A stretch of DNA of 64,000 nucleotides from the NCBI RefSeq assembly GCF_027596085.1, contig NC_072465.1:13010857-13074856 (forward strand), written 5' to 3'. Shown piece by piece: positions 1 to 11,106 of this stretch. A program made the position numbers and the translations under genes. Origin of the DNA: Anoplopoma fimbria (taxonomy: Eukaryota > Chordata > Actinopteri > Perciformes > Anoplopomatidae). Below the pieces are notes generated by a model. It did not search any database. It was not told the DNA's origin and saw only the letters and a program-made list of their open reading frames with translations. The stretch's first letter is position 1; every line of letters starts with the position of its first letter.

Positions 1-134
1 AGAATGCAATAGATGTCATGTGTACAGAATGAGCAGCATAACAGTTCTTAGATACAACACATTCAATGTATATGACATAAATTATTCATATAATAAGACT
101 ACTTATAATAACAGCAGCAATTATTACAGTAGAA

Positions 135-665
135 TTATAGCCATGAAAATAGGGATAGTAATGTGACTAATAATAATAATCGTAGTAGCAGTGGGTGTCA
201 GTCGGCTCACAGCAGGAGGCACGACTACGGTCCAGGTACCACAACGATTCATGGAAACCTGCAGAACGAGAAAGCAAAAGGGCTTCAGGGTGGAAGTAAA
301 GCTAAAATGCTTAATGGTACAGGAAATAGTAATAGTAATGTGACTAGTAATAATAATAATGGTGGTAGCAGTCGGTGTCAGCAGGGCCGTAGCAGGATGC
401 ACATCCACGGTCCAGGTACAGCCACGATTTATAGAAGCCTGCGAAGCGAGAAAGCACAAAGACTCCAGGGTACAAGCAAGGCAATAAGCGTAATAGTACA
501 GGCAATAATAATAGTAATGTGACTAATAATGATAGTGGTAGTAGTAGTGGGTGTCAGCAGGGCCTCAGTAGGTGGCACGATGACAGTCCAAATATAACCC
601 CGATTCCTGGGAACCTGCGAGGCGAGAAAGCACAAGAACTCCGGGGAAGAAGCAAAATCAGTAAT
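135..665 (-). repeat. Three tandem ~178-bp units in the L2 3' UTR
   Basis: The marker atgtgacta recurs at about 161, 338 and 517, giving a period of 177-179 bp. Each unit has a (TAA)n-like stretch, a variable central part around ggtgtcagc, and an end resembling gcgagaaagcac. The related L2 copy around 37830-37960 carries only one such unit, so the unit number varies between copies of the same LINE family. The short open frames found here on both strands are not conserved as protein and are treated as chance. Confidence 0.85.
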
Positions 666-819
666 GTGCATAAATAGGAGATTAATACATAAAGAAGGAG
701 GGAGAGAAGAGGAGAGAGGAGCTCAGCGTATCCTAGGTAGTCCCCGACTGTCTAGGCATATAGCAGCATATTTAGGGGCTGGACCAAGGCGAACCTGAAC
801 CAGCCCTAACTATAAGCGC

Positions 820-1146
820 TGTAAGAGCCATATTAGACTTCATAAGATGTGTTCAGTTATATAGTAACGAAAAATGTTGAAATGCTCCTTTAGTTACGCT
901 ACTGACGACGTCATAGCCAATAGCCCTCAGTTGAGGTTAATCAGTCTGCGGAGCAAGACAGTTTTTTGACCGTAGTGCCAAGTTGAGCACAGAATGAATC
1001 TTGTAACTTTGTTTTTTGTCGAGTAAACTTTTAAAATGGAGTTACTGCCTCTGAAGAATCATTTCGCGTCAAGCTCATTGCAAATACGCAGACTGTTACA
1101 GTAGTGGTAATGTGGATCACCAGACAGAGAGAAGAATGCCGCTACA
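820..1146. mobile_element. Solo LTR inside the L2 3' end
   Basis: The segment begins TGTAAGAGCC, ends GCCGCTACA, and is flanked by a perfect 5-bp duplication, agcgc (815-819 and 1147-1151). On either side the L2 sequence resumes. TG...CA ends with a 5-bp duplication are typical of Ty3/gypsy, BEL and some retroviral LTRs. There is no internal coding sequence, so this is most likely a solo LTR left by LTR-LTR recombination. It ends the L2 ORF2 reading frame prematurely. The superfamily cannot be told from the LTR alone. Confidence 0.82.
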
Positions 1147-4144
1147 AGCGCTATCAAAAAGGAAGGTCTTAAGCCTGCTCTTGAAAGTGGTGAGTGTGTC
1201 TGCCCCCCGGACTGAAACTGGAACCTGGTTCCACAGAAGAGGAGCCTGATAACTGAAGGCTCTGGCTCCCATCCTACTTTTATATACTCTAGGAACCACA
1301 AGTAACCCTGCATTGATTGAGCGCAGCTCTCTAGTTGGGTAATATGGAACTATAAGTTCCTTAAGATAAGACGGTGCCTGACCAGTTAGAGCTTTGTAGG
1401 TAAGTAAAAGAATTTTAAATTCTATTCTTGATTTAACAGGGAGCCAGTGCAGAGAAGCTAATACTGGAGTAATATGATCTCTTTTCTTAGTTTTTGTTAG
1501 AACACGTGCTGCAGCATTCTGGATCAACTGTAAAGATCTAAGAGACCTATTAGAGCAGCCTGATAATAAGGAGTTACAGTAATCTAGTCTAGAGGTTTTT
1601 TCTGCATCACTTTGAGACAGGATTTGCCTGATTTTCGCAATGTTACGTAAATGAAAAAAGGCTGTCCTTGAGATCTGTTTTATATAAGAGTTAAACGACA
1701 GATCCTGGTCAAAGATAACTCCAAGGTTCTTAACGGTAGTGCTGGATGCTAGAGCAATGCCATCTAGAGAAACTATATCGTTAGATAATTGAATTCGAAG
1801 GTGATCTGGACCTAGTAGGATAACTTCTGTTTTTTCAGAGTTTAACATTAAAAAGTTACAGGTCATCCAGGTTTTTATGTCCGTAAGTCATGCTTGAAGT
1901 CTAGAGAACTGGTTAGTTTCGTCTGGCTTAATTGATAGATACAACTGGGTATCATCTGCATAACAATGAAAGTTTACTGAGTGTTTTCTGATAATATTCC
2001 CCAAGGGAAGCATATATAAAGTAAATAAAATAGGTCCAAGAACAGACCCCTGTGGAACTCCGTGACTAACCCTGGTTTTCATCGAGCTTTCATTGTTTAC
2101 ATATACAAACTGAGATCGGTCTGATAAATACGACTTAAACCAGCTAAGTGCGGTTCCTTTAATGCCTATTAGATGCTCCAATCTCTGTAATAGGATTTGG
2201 TGATCAATGGTATCAAATGCAGCACTAAGGTCTAGCAATACAAGTACAGAGACAAGTCCTTTGTCTGAAGCTATTAGAAGGTCATTGGTAATTTTCACCA
2301 GTGTCGTCTCTGTGCTATGATTCACTCTAAATCCTGACTGAAAATCCTCAAATAAACTATTGTTATGCATAAAGTCACAGAGCTGATTTGCTACTGCTTT
2401 CTCAAGGATCTTAGAGAGGAACGGAAGGTTAGATATAGGTCTATAGTTAGCCAACACCTCTGGATCTAGAGTAGGTTTCTTAAGAAGAGGTTTAATTACA
2501 GCTAGTTTGAAGGCCTGTGGTACATGGCCCGTCAGTAAAGACAGATTGATAATTTCTAATAAGGAGTTGCTAATTAAAGGTAAAACTTCCTTAAGCAGCC
2601 TAGTCGGAATCGGGTCTAAGAGACAGGTGGAAGGTTTAGACTTAGAAATAGTTAAAGTCAATTGTTGAAGGTCGATGGGAGAAAAGCCATCTAAATATAT
2701 TTCAGGTTCTACAGCTGTGGATCGATCGGTACTGGTTGAGGGCAGTAGATTATACATTTTTTCTCTAATAGTTAGAATCTTATCATTAAAGAAGTTCATG
2801 AAGTCACTACTACTGAGGTTTATAGGAATACACGGCTCAACAGAGCTGTGACTCTCTGTCAGCCTGGCTACAGTGCTGAAGAGAACCCTAGGGTTGTTCT
2901 TATTTTTCTCTATTAATGCTGAATAATAGGCTGCTCTAGCATTACGGAGTGCCTTCTTATATATTTTAAGACTGTCTCGCCAGACTAACCGCGCTTCATC
3001 CACATTGGTGGAACGCCATATCCTTTCAAGTTTTCGCGATATTTGCTTTAAATCGCGGGTTTGAGGATTATACCATGGAGCAAACCTCCTTTCTTTTATT
3101 AGCTTCTTTTTTAGAGGAGCTATAGAGTCTAGTGTCATTCGCAGTGAGCATGCAGCACTATCAACAAGATGGTCAATCTGAGACGGACTAAAGCTAGCGT
3201 AGGAGTCCTCTGTTATATTGAGCAATGGTACTGAATAAAACCCTGAAGAAATCGCTTCTTTAAATTTAGCTACAGCATTATCAGATAGACATCTAGTGTA
3301 GAAACTTTTGCCTAATGGCGTACACTCTGGTAGAACAAATTCAAAGGTTATTAGAAAATGGTCCGATAAAAGAGAGTTCTGTTGAGAGACAATTACATTT
3401 TCTACTTCAATACCATAAACCAGAACAAGGTCGAGGGTATGGTTAAAAGAGTGAGTCGGTTTATGTACACACTGACAGAAGCCAATAGAATCTAGTAATG
3501 AACCAAACGCAGTACTAAGGCTATCATTATACACATCCACATGAATATTAAAATCCCCTACAATAATAACTTTATCTGTCTTAAGGACTAAACTAGATAA
3601 AAACTCTGAGAATTCAGATAGGAATTCAGAATACGCACCTGGTGCACGATACACTATAACAAATAAAATTGACTTTAATGCTTTCCCGCTCGGGTTTGAA
3701 AGACTAAGAACAAGGCTTTCAAATGAGTTGTAATTTAATTTAGGTTTAGGGTTTATTAATAGGCTTGAGTCAAAGATAGCTGCTACTCCACCTCCTCGGC
3801 CTGTGCCTCGAGGAATATGAGTATTAATATAACTTGGAGGAGTTGATTCATTAAGGCTAACGTACTCTTCATGACAGCCAGGTTTCAGTAAGACAAAATA
3901 AATCAATATGATTATCTGATATTAAATCATTTACAAGTACACCCTTAGATGACAGAGATCTAATATTTAAGAGTCCACATTTAACTGTCCTGTTTTGATG
4001 CACTGTTGCATCAGTTGCCTTAACTTTTATTAAGTTATTTTGTATAACTCCTCTTCTGTTGACTTTAAATAATTGAAGTGGCCGTGGGGCAGACACAGTC
4101 TCTATAGGGTTTTGGGTGGGTAAGTGGGTGGGTAACTGCTCCAA
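1117..4144 (-). pseudogene. L2 ORF2: endonuclease-reverse transcriptase, broken
   Basis: ORF2 of the L2 element, encoding the enzyme that nicks target DNA and reverse-transcribes the LINE RNA in the nucleus. It survives in three overlapping frames: 4144-3869 (start of the APE-like endonuclease, ending in an LTETWLS block), 3906-1888 (672 residues) and 1866-1117. The long piece holds GDFNIHVD and LSDHFLITF of the endonuclease. It then carries the RT blocks [35 protein letters not shown] and the catalytic CYADD near 1950-1970. The last piece covers the thumb and C-terminal region (LDYCNSLLSG, HITPVLASLHWLP). Frameshifts lie near 3870-3906 and 1866-1888. The solo LTR at 820-1146 supplies the final codons and stop. 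Catalytic residues are retained, so the copy is fairly young, but it is unlikely to make an active enzyme. Confidence 0.87.
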
Positions 4145-4207
4145 AGGAAGCGCAGAGAGGTGTGAAAGACTGCGACTCTGCTTCTGCTTCCTGGTCTGAA
4201 CTCTGGG

Positions 4208-5045
4208 TCATGGATTAGGTCCACTAATGAACTGGGTCAGATTTCTAGAGATGAGATCCGCTCCATCCAAAGTAGGATGGATGCCGTCTCTCCTAATCAG
4301 ACCAGGTTTTCCCCAGAAAGTATGCCAATTGTCTACGAAGCCCACATTGTTTGCAGGACACCACCTCGACAGCCAGCGGCGGAATGATGACATGCGGCTA
4401 TACATCTCATCATTGACCAGATTAGGGAGAGGGCCAGAGAATACTACGGAGTCCGACATCGTCTTTGCGTACGAACACACCGATTCCACGTTCAATTTAG
4501 TGACCTCCGAGCGACGTAATCGGGTGTCATTACCGCCGACGTGAATAACAATCGTACGGTATTTACGTTTAGCCTTAGCCAGCAGTTTCAAATGGGATTC
4601 TATGTCGCCCGCTCTGGCCCCGGGGATGCAGTTAACTATGGCCCCTGTCTTCGCTAACTTCACGTTTCTCAAAATGGAGCTGCCGATCACCAGAGTTGGT
4701 TTCTCAGCGGGTGTGTCGCTGAGCGGGGAAAACCGGTTAGAAACGTGAAGCGGTTGGTGGTGCCCCGTGTGCTTCGACATAGAACTATGCTTCCTTCGGA
4801 CAGTCACCCAGCCTCCCGGCTGCTCGGGGTTGCCGGGGACGGCTAGCAGGAGCTACGTCTGGTTGGCCCGCACCGACTACGGGAGTGGGCTGGCTAACTG
4901 CAGTAGCTAACGACTGAGCTTCAATGGTGCGGAACCGGGCCTCTAACTCACTGAGCCTCGCCTCCAACCTAACAAACAAACTACATTTGTTACATGTACC
5001 CTTATCAGTAAAGGAGGCAGAGGCATGGCTAAACATGAGACACAC
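4208..5045 (-). pseudogene. L2 ORF1 with SGNH/esterase domain, broken
   Basis: ORF1 of the L2 element in two overlapping frames: 5045-4785 (86 residues, a Cys-containing N-terminal segment with a short coiled-coil-like stretch) and 4807-4208 (199 residues). The second piece is an SGNH/GDSL-type hydrolase domain. [11 protein letters not shown] carries the nucleophile Ser block, HVGGND is the Gly/Asn block, and [10 protein letters not shown] near the C-terminus holds the catalytic Asp-His pair. Esterase ORF1 proteins are known in the CR1/L2 group, where they are thought to act in RNP or lipid interactions. The frame changes between 4785 and 4807, so a full product is not made without repair. 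About 60 bp separate it from the first ORF2 frame. Confidence 0.8.
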
Positions 5046-5370
5046 TGAGCAGGAGGAGGAGAGAGAGCAGGAGAGAGAGAAGGAGAGAGAGAAGGAGAGA
5101 GGAGCGCCATCGCTAGCTGCTAAGCTAAATGAGGCTAGCTAGCGTTAGCAGAACTGAACAACGTGTAAACTGTTGGTTTAAGCGAAAAGTCGCTGAATTA
5201 AGATGTGATATGAGTGTTCAAGTGTTTTAAGTGTAAAACAGGTAATTAGCCGCTATAATAAAGAATGTCACACAATTCACTAGTTTTCGCTGGAGCTGCG
5301 AAAAGTACGCTATCAACTACGCTGAGAACCGGAAGTGAGGCAACACGCTTACCGCAGTACGTCATTGAAT

Positions 5371-7159
5371 CAATATGACAGACGACTTGGCGATAAATGA
5401 GTAATTTATTAAAAAGGTAATTATATGAATGTACGACAGGATTATTAATTAAAGAACAATACAAAACATGAATGAATGGATTTCAGTTAATCAGGCAATA
5501 TTATATCAAATAGTGAAGGAAAGTTGTGGACTCTTTCTCCTATCCTTACTCTATCCGGTCAATCTATATTATTATTCAAAGCTTCTATATCTCCTACACC
5601 AACTCTGGATCATAGTTCAGTTGAATGTTCCTACTTTGTGCCAAGGGGTCCGGAAGCCTTTTGCGGGTCTCTGCCGTTGCTTCAGCGGTCCTGGGGGTAT
5701 CAGCTCTGCCGTCAGACTTTCCGGTCCGCCGGAGGTGAGGAGGGTGAAGTTGAGGGTTCACGGACCTGTGGCTCTCCGTTGGCTCTCCGCTGGCTCCGGG
5801 GTCCTCACTCCGTCAGCAGGCAAAAGTCTCTGAATTCTTTGTGTCTTGCTTCAAGACGGGCGTTGGATCCGATCCGGTGTTTGGAGAGGGATATAGCTCT
5901 GAATAGTTCGATAACTGAGACTACTCGCTGATATTCTATAACTAATCTCGTTTGGACGACAATAATTAAATTTGATATCTACGAGATCAACAGATGTTCA
6001 CTAAAATGAAGGCTTGCTTGAAAGAATAATTCTAAGATGCTCCAAGGAGTTTGAGGAGGAAAAATACTGGCAAAACTGCTGTTTCTAAAAATAAAATAAC
6101 GGTCATGTGTTAGGATCTCCGTCAGACTAAAAAAGTACAGCTAACATAAACGAACAACGAAAAACCCAAGAGGACAAGAGGAATAAGAGGACGAACAAAG
6201 GAAATCTCCTGGTTTTATCTGTTCAGGATAGGTGTTGAGTCCCAGGGTGTGGCTTGATTTTATGGCTTTGTTTTTGCCAAGATTTCGGATTCCTTTGTTT
6301 CCTAGTTTCGATGTGTTCTAGTTTGGTAGTTTACCTAACCTAACATTTTAAACAAATAATAAAACATCATAAGTCTAATATGGCTTTTACAGTAATAATA
6401 TTACATGATTGTGTTATGGAGTAAGGTGTTACTGCACCCCACTGCTGAATAGAGATGTTACCAATACCAGGCCAGTTTGAAGCCATCATTTGTCAGCTAA
6501 GACTCATCAGTGATCGGGAGCCCTAATTAACTGTGAGAAACTATGGCTGGACTATAAAAGAGGTTTGCGTGGGGAATTCAATGTCCAACTGAAAATGCCA
6601 ACAACCACCCTTCCCTCAAGACTTGGAGGCAACTTGATTTTCACTCAGATCGAAAGCTAATGGTATAAAGGCTATATACCCTCTCTCCCTTTCTTCCACT
6701 CTCTTCTTTCCCTTCAGCGGGGCTCTTCTGCTGCAAGCAAGGCTGATCGCAAACATGTTTTTAGGGACTCACAGCCATTTCCTCAGTTCCCTAGAAAACA
6801 CCATGCATCACATTACCTCGTTTATTTCTTCTGTCTGCAGCTCCATGGGTGATTGGCTTGGAAATGAATGTTTGGCGAAGGGATTAACAGATATCCAGCA
6901 CAAAATGGAATAGATAAAACATCCTTAAGACTGTGTTCACACCAACCAGTTTGGTGCAGTTTGAACTCTGCTTATGAAGCAAGGGATCCTGGCATCCTCC
7001 CCACTGAAATTTGAAAGACTTCCTTTCCACTATTCTAATAAAAAATTCAGCATAAATTAATGGTGAAAATGTCTTTATTCATGTAAAGAAAAACATAAAA
7101 TTCAGGTGCCAAAATAATAACATTTAATAAAATGTAATGCAGTGAGAGTCTCATGTATT
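5371..7159. other. Non-coding interval with a GC-rich island
   Basis: No convincing gene. Positions about 5620-5900 form a GC-rich island in AT-rich surroundings. On the minus strand it gives a short, proline- and arginine-rich open reading with no family I recognise. It may be the 5' part of another retroelement. The rest (5940-7160) shows no coding signal, RNA gene or repeat that I can name. Confidence 0.4.
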
Positions 7160-7389
7160 CTGTAAAGAATAGATGTTTCATGAATGAGAACAAAAAAGCA
7201 ATGCACGGGAGTCAGGAACGCAGAGAGAGAATCTCGCTGTCAGAAAGGCGGAGCTTTATAGATGGACAGCACCAGTACCAGGTGCCTCCAACTAGGGCGA
7301 TCAACACCTTCAGGTACCTGTTACATTAAAGACACATTCACATATACAAGTAAACAAGCCAGGGGACCTTCATACCCTGCGACACAACA
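7160..7389 (-). mobile_element. LTR-like copy A (partial)
   Basis: About 210 bp closely related to 8137-8351. Both contain the same run of blocks: gtcaggaacgca, gagaatctcgc, the accagtaccaggtgcct block, gacacattca and aggggaccttcataccctgc, ending CAACA. Read on the minus strand it begins TGTTGTGTCGCAGGG. The left part (7030-7160) is diverged or truncated. It is probably the second LTR of, or a separate insertion of, the family seen in full at 7975-8351. Confidence 0.65.
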
Positions 7390-7974
7390 CCTTGAGAAAC
7401 AGGTGCGCCTAAACAAACACCTTTAACATGGGAACCCATACGTAGACTACCACTACCTTTAACTGGAAAGATTTAGCGTGCCTGCCAAATGACTCCCCAA
7501 CACCAGCAGCACCAATGTCAGCCGTGTTTGTTACTTTATGCTCACTGACGTAGCACGACGAAACAGAATGTTTAAATTGCTCCCGCACAATAAGTCCACA
7601 CAATAGTTAAAAATCATAAACACCTGAAGCAGAGCACCAAAGAGTGAAATGAGTAGTCAGATCACGTGCGAACTCCAGATGACTCTGATACTCTCCTGTT
7701 TTCAAGTTCCTAAACTGTTGACGGTAGGCCTCAGTCAGGCCTCAGTCAGCACGCACTGCAGCATTTGCGTGTGCGCTGAATCTGGCCGTTGGCCATGCAA
7801 AACTAAACTCATCGCCAAAAAAAGCTACAAAATACTGCATCTCCCAAACAAACGCGCCTGTTACCCGCTATAAGACACACAGTAATTACGCACGCCGGAA
7901 AGCGCAACAAGGAATCCAGGGAAAACCCACTCAACATCTAGTGACGTCAACTATGACGTATATTCCCCCCAATT
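7390..7974. other. 585-bp segment between two related LTRs
   Basis: No conserved coding sequence was recognised. If the flanking LTR-like copies belong to one element, this is its very short internal region, and the element would be internally deleted or non-autonomous (TRIM-like). Against this, no clear primer-binding site or polypurine tract is visible. At the minus-strand exit from the LTR at 7975 the sequence is aattggggggaatata, which is only weakly PBS-like. It could equally be unrelated sequence between two solo LTRs. Confidence 0.4.
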
Positions 7975-8351
7975 TGTTACGACCTGGCTCTGAAGCCATG
8001 ACTAAAGAGAGGGAGACGCAGAGTGAAGAGATAAAAACAAGTCATTTATTTAAATAAAGTCAAACCCTAAAACAACTAGGGAAGCGATGGTATGTGATAA
8101 TCAGTGAAATCAGTGGTGTAGGTGTGTGTAGTGTAAGGAATAGATATTGCATGAATTAGAACAAAACAGCAACGCACAGGGGTCAGGAACGCAAAGAGAG
8201 AGAATCTCGCCGTCAGAAAGGTAGGGCTTTATACATGGAGAGCACCAGTACCAGGTGCCTTCAATCGGGCGATCAACACCTGTTGCATTAAAGACACATT
8301 CAAATATACAAGTAAACATGCCAGGGGACCTTCATACCCTGCGATACAACA
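7975..8351 (-). mobile_element. Gypsy-like LTR copy B, 377 bp
   Basis: Read on the minus strand it starts TGTTGTATCGC and ends GGTCGTAACA, the usual TG...CA form with a short inverted TGTT/AACA end. It has a TATA-like tataaagccc and a downstream aataaatgac polyadenylation signal in the expected order, which fixes the minus orientation. No matching 5-bp duplication flanks it. That would fit one end of a two-LTR element with copy A. Confidence 0.7.
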
Positions 8352-8751
8352 GTGTGGATGTCTTGTGCTTAAGCCTCAAGCACTCTCTCACTCATTATCA
8401 ACAGTCATTTTATCATTTTAGTAGTTATCATCTCACCTGCAGGCCAATATTTGAAACAGGCCTGTAAATACATCTGCTTTTTTATTGCATCATCTTTTTT
8501 GCATTATTTTTATGTTTATCTTGTAATATTTCTGTGAGACCTATATATTTTTTCTCATCTTGACCTGCTTGTAAAATACTGAAAAAGCACTGTGTCTATG
8601 CAGAAACTTTACATTGTGAAAGCAAACAGTGATCTGAATTTTAACTGAAAGTTAAAAGTTATTTGAGAAAGAAGAGTTATCAAAGATTGTGAAAAGAAAA
8701 ACAGTAGTATTGTTGCAGAGGCTCAATAATTACAGGCTGGCTACTCAAAGA
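8352..8751. other. AT-rich interval, nothing recognised
   Basis: No gene, RNA or named repeat is visible in this 400-bp stretch between the LTR and the SINE. Confidence 0.4.
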
Positions 8752-8995
8752 GGCGGCTGTGGCACATGAGGTAGAGCGCTTGTCCCGTAACCACAAGGTT
8801 GGTGGTTCAAACCCCTCTACCGGCAACATGCCGAGGTGTCCTTGAGCAAGACACCTAACCCCAAGTTGCTCCCCGGGCGCTTCATTGCAGCCCACTGCTC
8901 CTCCGGGATGGGTTAAATGCAGAGAAATAATTTCCCCATTGTGGGACTAATAAAGGCTTAATTATTATTATTATATTATATTATATTATATTTGC
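8752..8995 (+). mobile_element. tRNA-derived SINE (family A), copy 1
   Basis: The 5' head is tRNA-like, with an A box around tggcacatgaggtagagcg and a B box ggttcaaaccc, so RNA polymerase III transcription is expected. The body contains gtccttgagcaagacac. The 3' tail, tttccccattgtggg followed by actaataaagg, resembles the 3' end of the Rex1 LINE at 9101-9140 (minus). An ATT/ATATT simple repeat follows. A nearly identical copy lies at 36538-36757, with about four differences by eye over roughly 208 bp. Confidence 0.85.
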
Positions 8996-9891
8996 TGCAC
9001 TTTAATCCAATACACACTTGCCTGTGTGTACGTGTGTATGTTTGGGTGTGTGTGGTTCTGGAAAGGTAAACAATACAATGTTAGATAAGATAAGAGATAA
9101 GATAATCCTTTATTAGTCCCGCAGCGGGGAAATTTACAGGATTACAGCAGCAAAGAGGAAAGTGCAAAACAAGAGACATAGTAAATAAAAAAACACAGAT
9201 CAAAATAAGTATTATAAATAAGCAAATGAACAGTAAAAACAGTAAAAAAAAACCCGTAAAGAACAGTAGAGAATCCACAGTAACTGAAATATTATATATA
9301 CAGACAGAAACTATTATAAATATTATATTGCACAGTGTATTAGTGTATTAGTGTCATGTGGTCTGCTGGGAGCAGAGTTGGTTGTGCAGCCTGACAGCAG
9401 CAGGAAGGAACACCTTGCGGTACCTCTCCTTCACACACCAGGGGTGAAGCAGCCGGTGGCTGAAGGAGCTGTACAGAGCTGCCAGGGTGTCCTGCATGGG
9501 GTGGGAGGTGTTGTCCATCAGGGATGACAGCTTGGCCGTCATCCTCCTGTCTCCCACCACTTCCACTGTATCCAGTGGACACCCCAGCACACTGCTGTTT
9601 ATTTAGTCTCTTCCTGTCAGCTGTCGAGATGCTGCTGCTCCAGCAGACCACTGCATAAAAAATGGCTGATGCCACCACAGAGTCAAAGAAGGTCTTCAGG
9701 AGTGCTCCCTGCACTCCAAAGGACCTCAGTCTCCTCAGCAGATACAGTCTGCTCTGACCCTTTTTGTATAGTGCGTTAGTGTGATCAGTCCAGTCCAGTT
9801 TATTGTTCAATGAACACCCAGGTAGTTGTAAGATTTCACAATCTCAATGTCCTTTCCCTGGATGTTCACTGGTTCCGGTGGACAGTGTTTA

Positions 9892-11106
9892 TGTCGCGCA
9901 AACCCCTAACTAAGGATTCCCCCAAATACCACAACAGCAGTCGATGGATCAATTATTAACAGAAATGCTTTATTAATACAATTTCATAAAACAAAGAGCA
10001 CAAGTAAGTCAAATCTACCTATCACTTAATATGGGAGGGAGAAAACCAGGGGGTAGGCTGGTACTCTGGATAACCGTAACCAAACTTTCGTGAGCCAACC
10101 TCGACACACTACACCGCACACGTTGCACACCCTACCCCCACTGCAAGCCTATAGACACAGCAAACGTTGAACTCTGCACACTGCACACGCTGAACGCTAC
10201 ACGCTGAACGCTACACACTGCACGCTACACACTGCACGCTACACACTGCACGCTACACACAGCACACGTTGAACACACGTGAGGGGGACCAACCTCAAGA
10301 ACACAGAAGGAAGGGCTCGCTGAACAATTCAGCCTGGTATCCAACAGGGCCTGCCGTAGCCACCCCCTGGTTTATAGGGGTCCCATACAAGGAGGACAGA
10401 CTTGTTGATAAAATATCCCTATAACAGACAACAAACAGTAAAAGAGTATAAAATCGTTCGTCCCAACTCGCGCCAGACCAGTCCCTCAAACGGCGAGTTG
10501 GAAAAACAAAGCAAAACAAAATAAACAGTGCTCTAGGATGTAGAGTGGAGATCCGTCCGCCGGCGCCGTCCCTCGCTGGTCACGGAGGCCGGAGCGGACC
10601 AGAAGACCTGCACCAGATCCTCTAGACAGAACAGACAAAACGATGCGTCAGGGTGATCAGACGTTACGGAATCCGACTCACTCACGCTTACGCTAGAGTA
10701 CGTCCCTTTCTGACGGGACTCGCAGGCGTTGTAGGGAAACGACGGTACGTCCGAAAGGTCCTTCCTGGCTTGCGAAGTCTGGTCGCGTAGTCCTCCGGAG
10801 GTAGCGGGTAGTGATGAGCGGTCCGGGTAGTGATGAGCGGTCCGGGTTGTCGCCATCCAGGCATAAATCCTTGTGTCCTCGGGCTGAGGAGCGCCCCGAA
10901 CTCCATGTTTTCGCCCCTTTTATTTCCTGGTCTCTTCTTCTGTGTACAGGAAACACTGAAAACACAACGTACACCCCAACCCACAGCGCCCCTAGGGGCA
11001 GGGAATATCGGCTCTAGCCAGAGTCTATTGTTCGGGATCTGGGGGGGGGGAAAAGCAGTCTTTTTAGTTAATATACTGTTCCCCCCTTTAGTCGCCTTCC
11101 GCGACA
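9892..11106 (-). mobile_element. Large solo LTR (1,215 bp) in Rex1
   Basis: The segment starts TGTCGCGCAAA and ends TTCCGCGACA, giving TG...CA ends with a short terminal inverted repeat (TGTCGCG/CGCGACA). The flanks are ttta on both sides (9888-9891 and 11107-11110). On the minus strand a TATA-like aataaaagg near 10920 and an aataaagca polyadenylation signal near 9970 suggest U3-R-U5 order. It contains no gag or pol. It holds two internal tandem repeats: an imperfect ~14-15-bp gctacacactgcac unit at about 10190-10265, and a 19-bp unit with gtagtgatgagcgg twice at about 10808-10848. It is best read as a solo LTR of a gypsy- or ERV-type element. Confidence 0.78.
10186..10265. repeat. Imperfect tandem repeat in the LTR
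   Basis: Around five copies of a 14-15-bp unit related to gctacacactgcac, inside the solo LTR at 9892-11106. Confidence 0.75.

Larger units (their letters stand above)
1..5370 (-). mobile_element. L2/Maui-like LINE, near full-length, copy 1
   Basis: Non-LTR retrotransposon on the minus strand. Reading from high to low coordinates it has a 5' UTR (about 5370-5046, with a GA-rich stretch at 5057-5100), an esterase-type ORF1, an endonuclease-reverse transcriptase ORF2, and a long 3' UTR that runs off the left edge of the window. The 3' UTR sequence recurs at 37681-38040 plus 41199-41505 and at 48731-49090, which confirms the family boundary. It is interrupted at 820-1146 by a solo LTR. The L2 assignment comes from the EN and RT blocks ([29 protein letters not shown]) and from an esterase ORF1, which is known in CR1/L2-group elements. 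The 5' boundary is approximate because I could not see a target-site duplication. Confidence 0.88.

Noticed and set aside
163..522. Open frames of 80-119 residues on both strands across the repeat units
   Set aside because: They arise from repeated, low-complexity (TAA)n sequence lacking stops in both directions. There is no conserved domain.
135..665. Regularly spaced ~178-bp repeats, superficially array-like
   Set aside because: There are only three long units, no short repeat/spacer pattern, and the same sequence is part of an L2 3' UTR. This is not a CRISPR array.
8752..8830. tRNA-like A and B boxes that could be called a tRNA gene (also at 24753, 25966, 36538, 45683, 48419)
   Set aside because: Each is followed by a SINE body and a LINE-like tail, and the cloverleaf is degenerate. 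They are SINE heads, not functional tRNAs.
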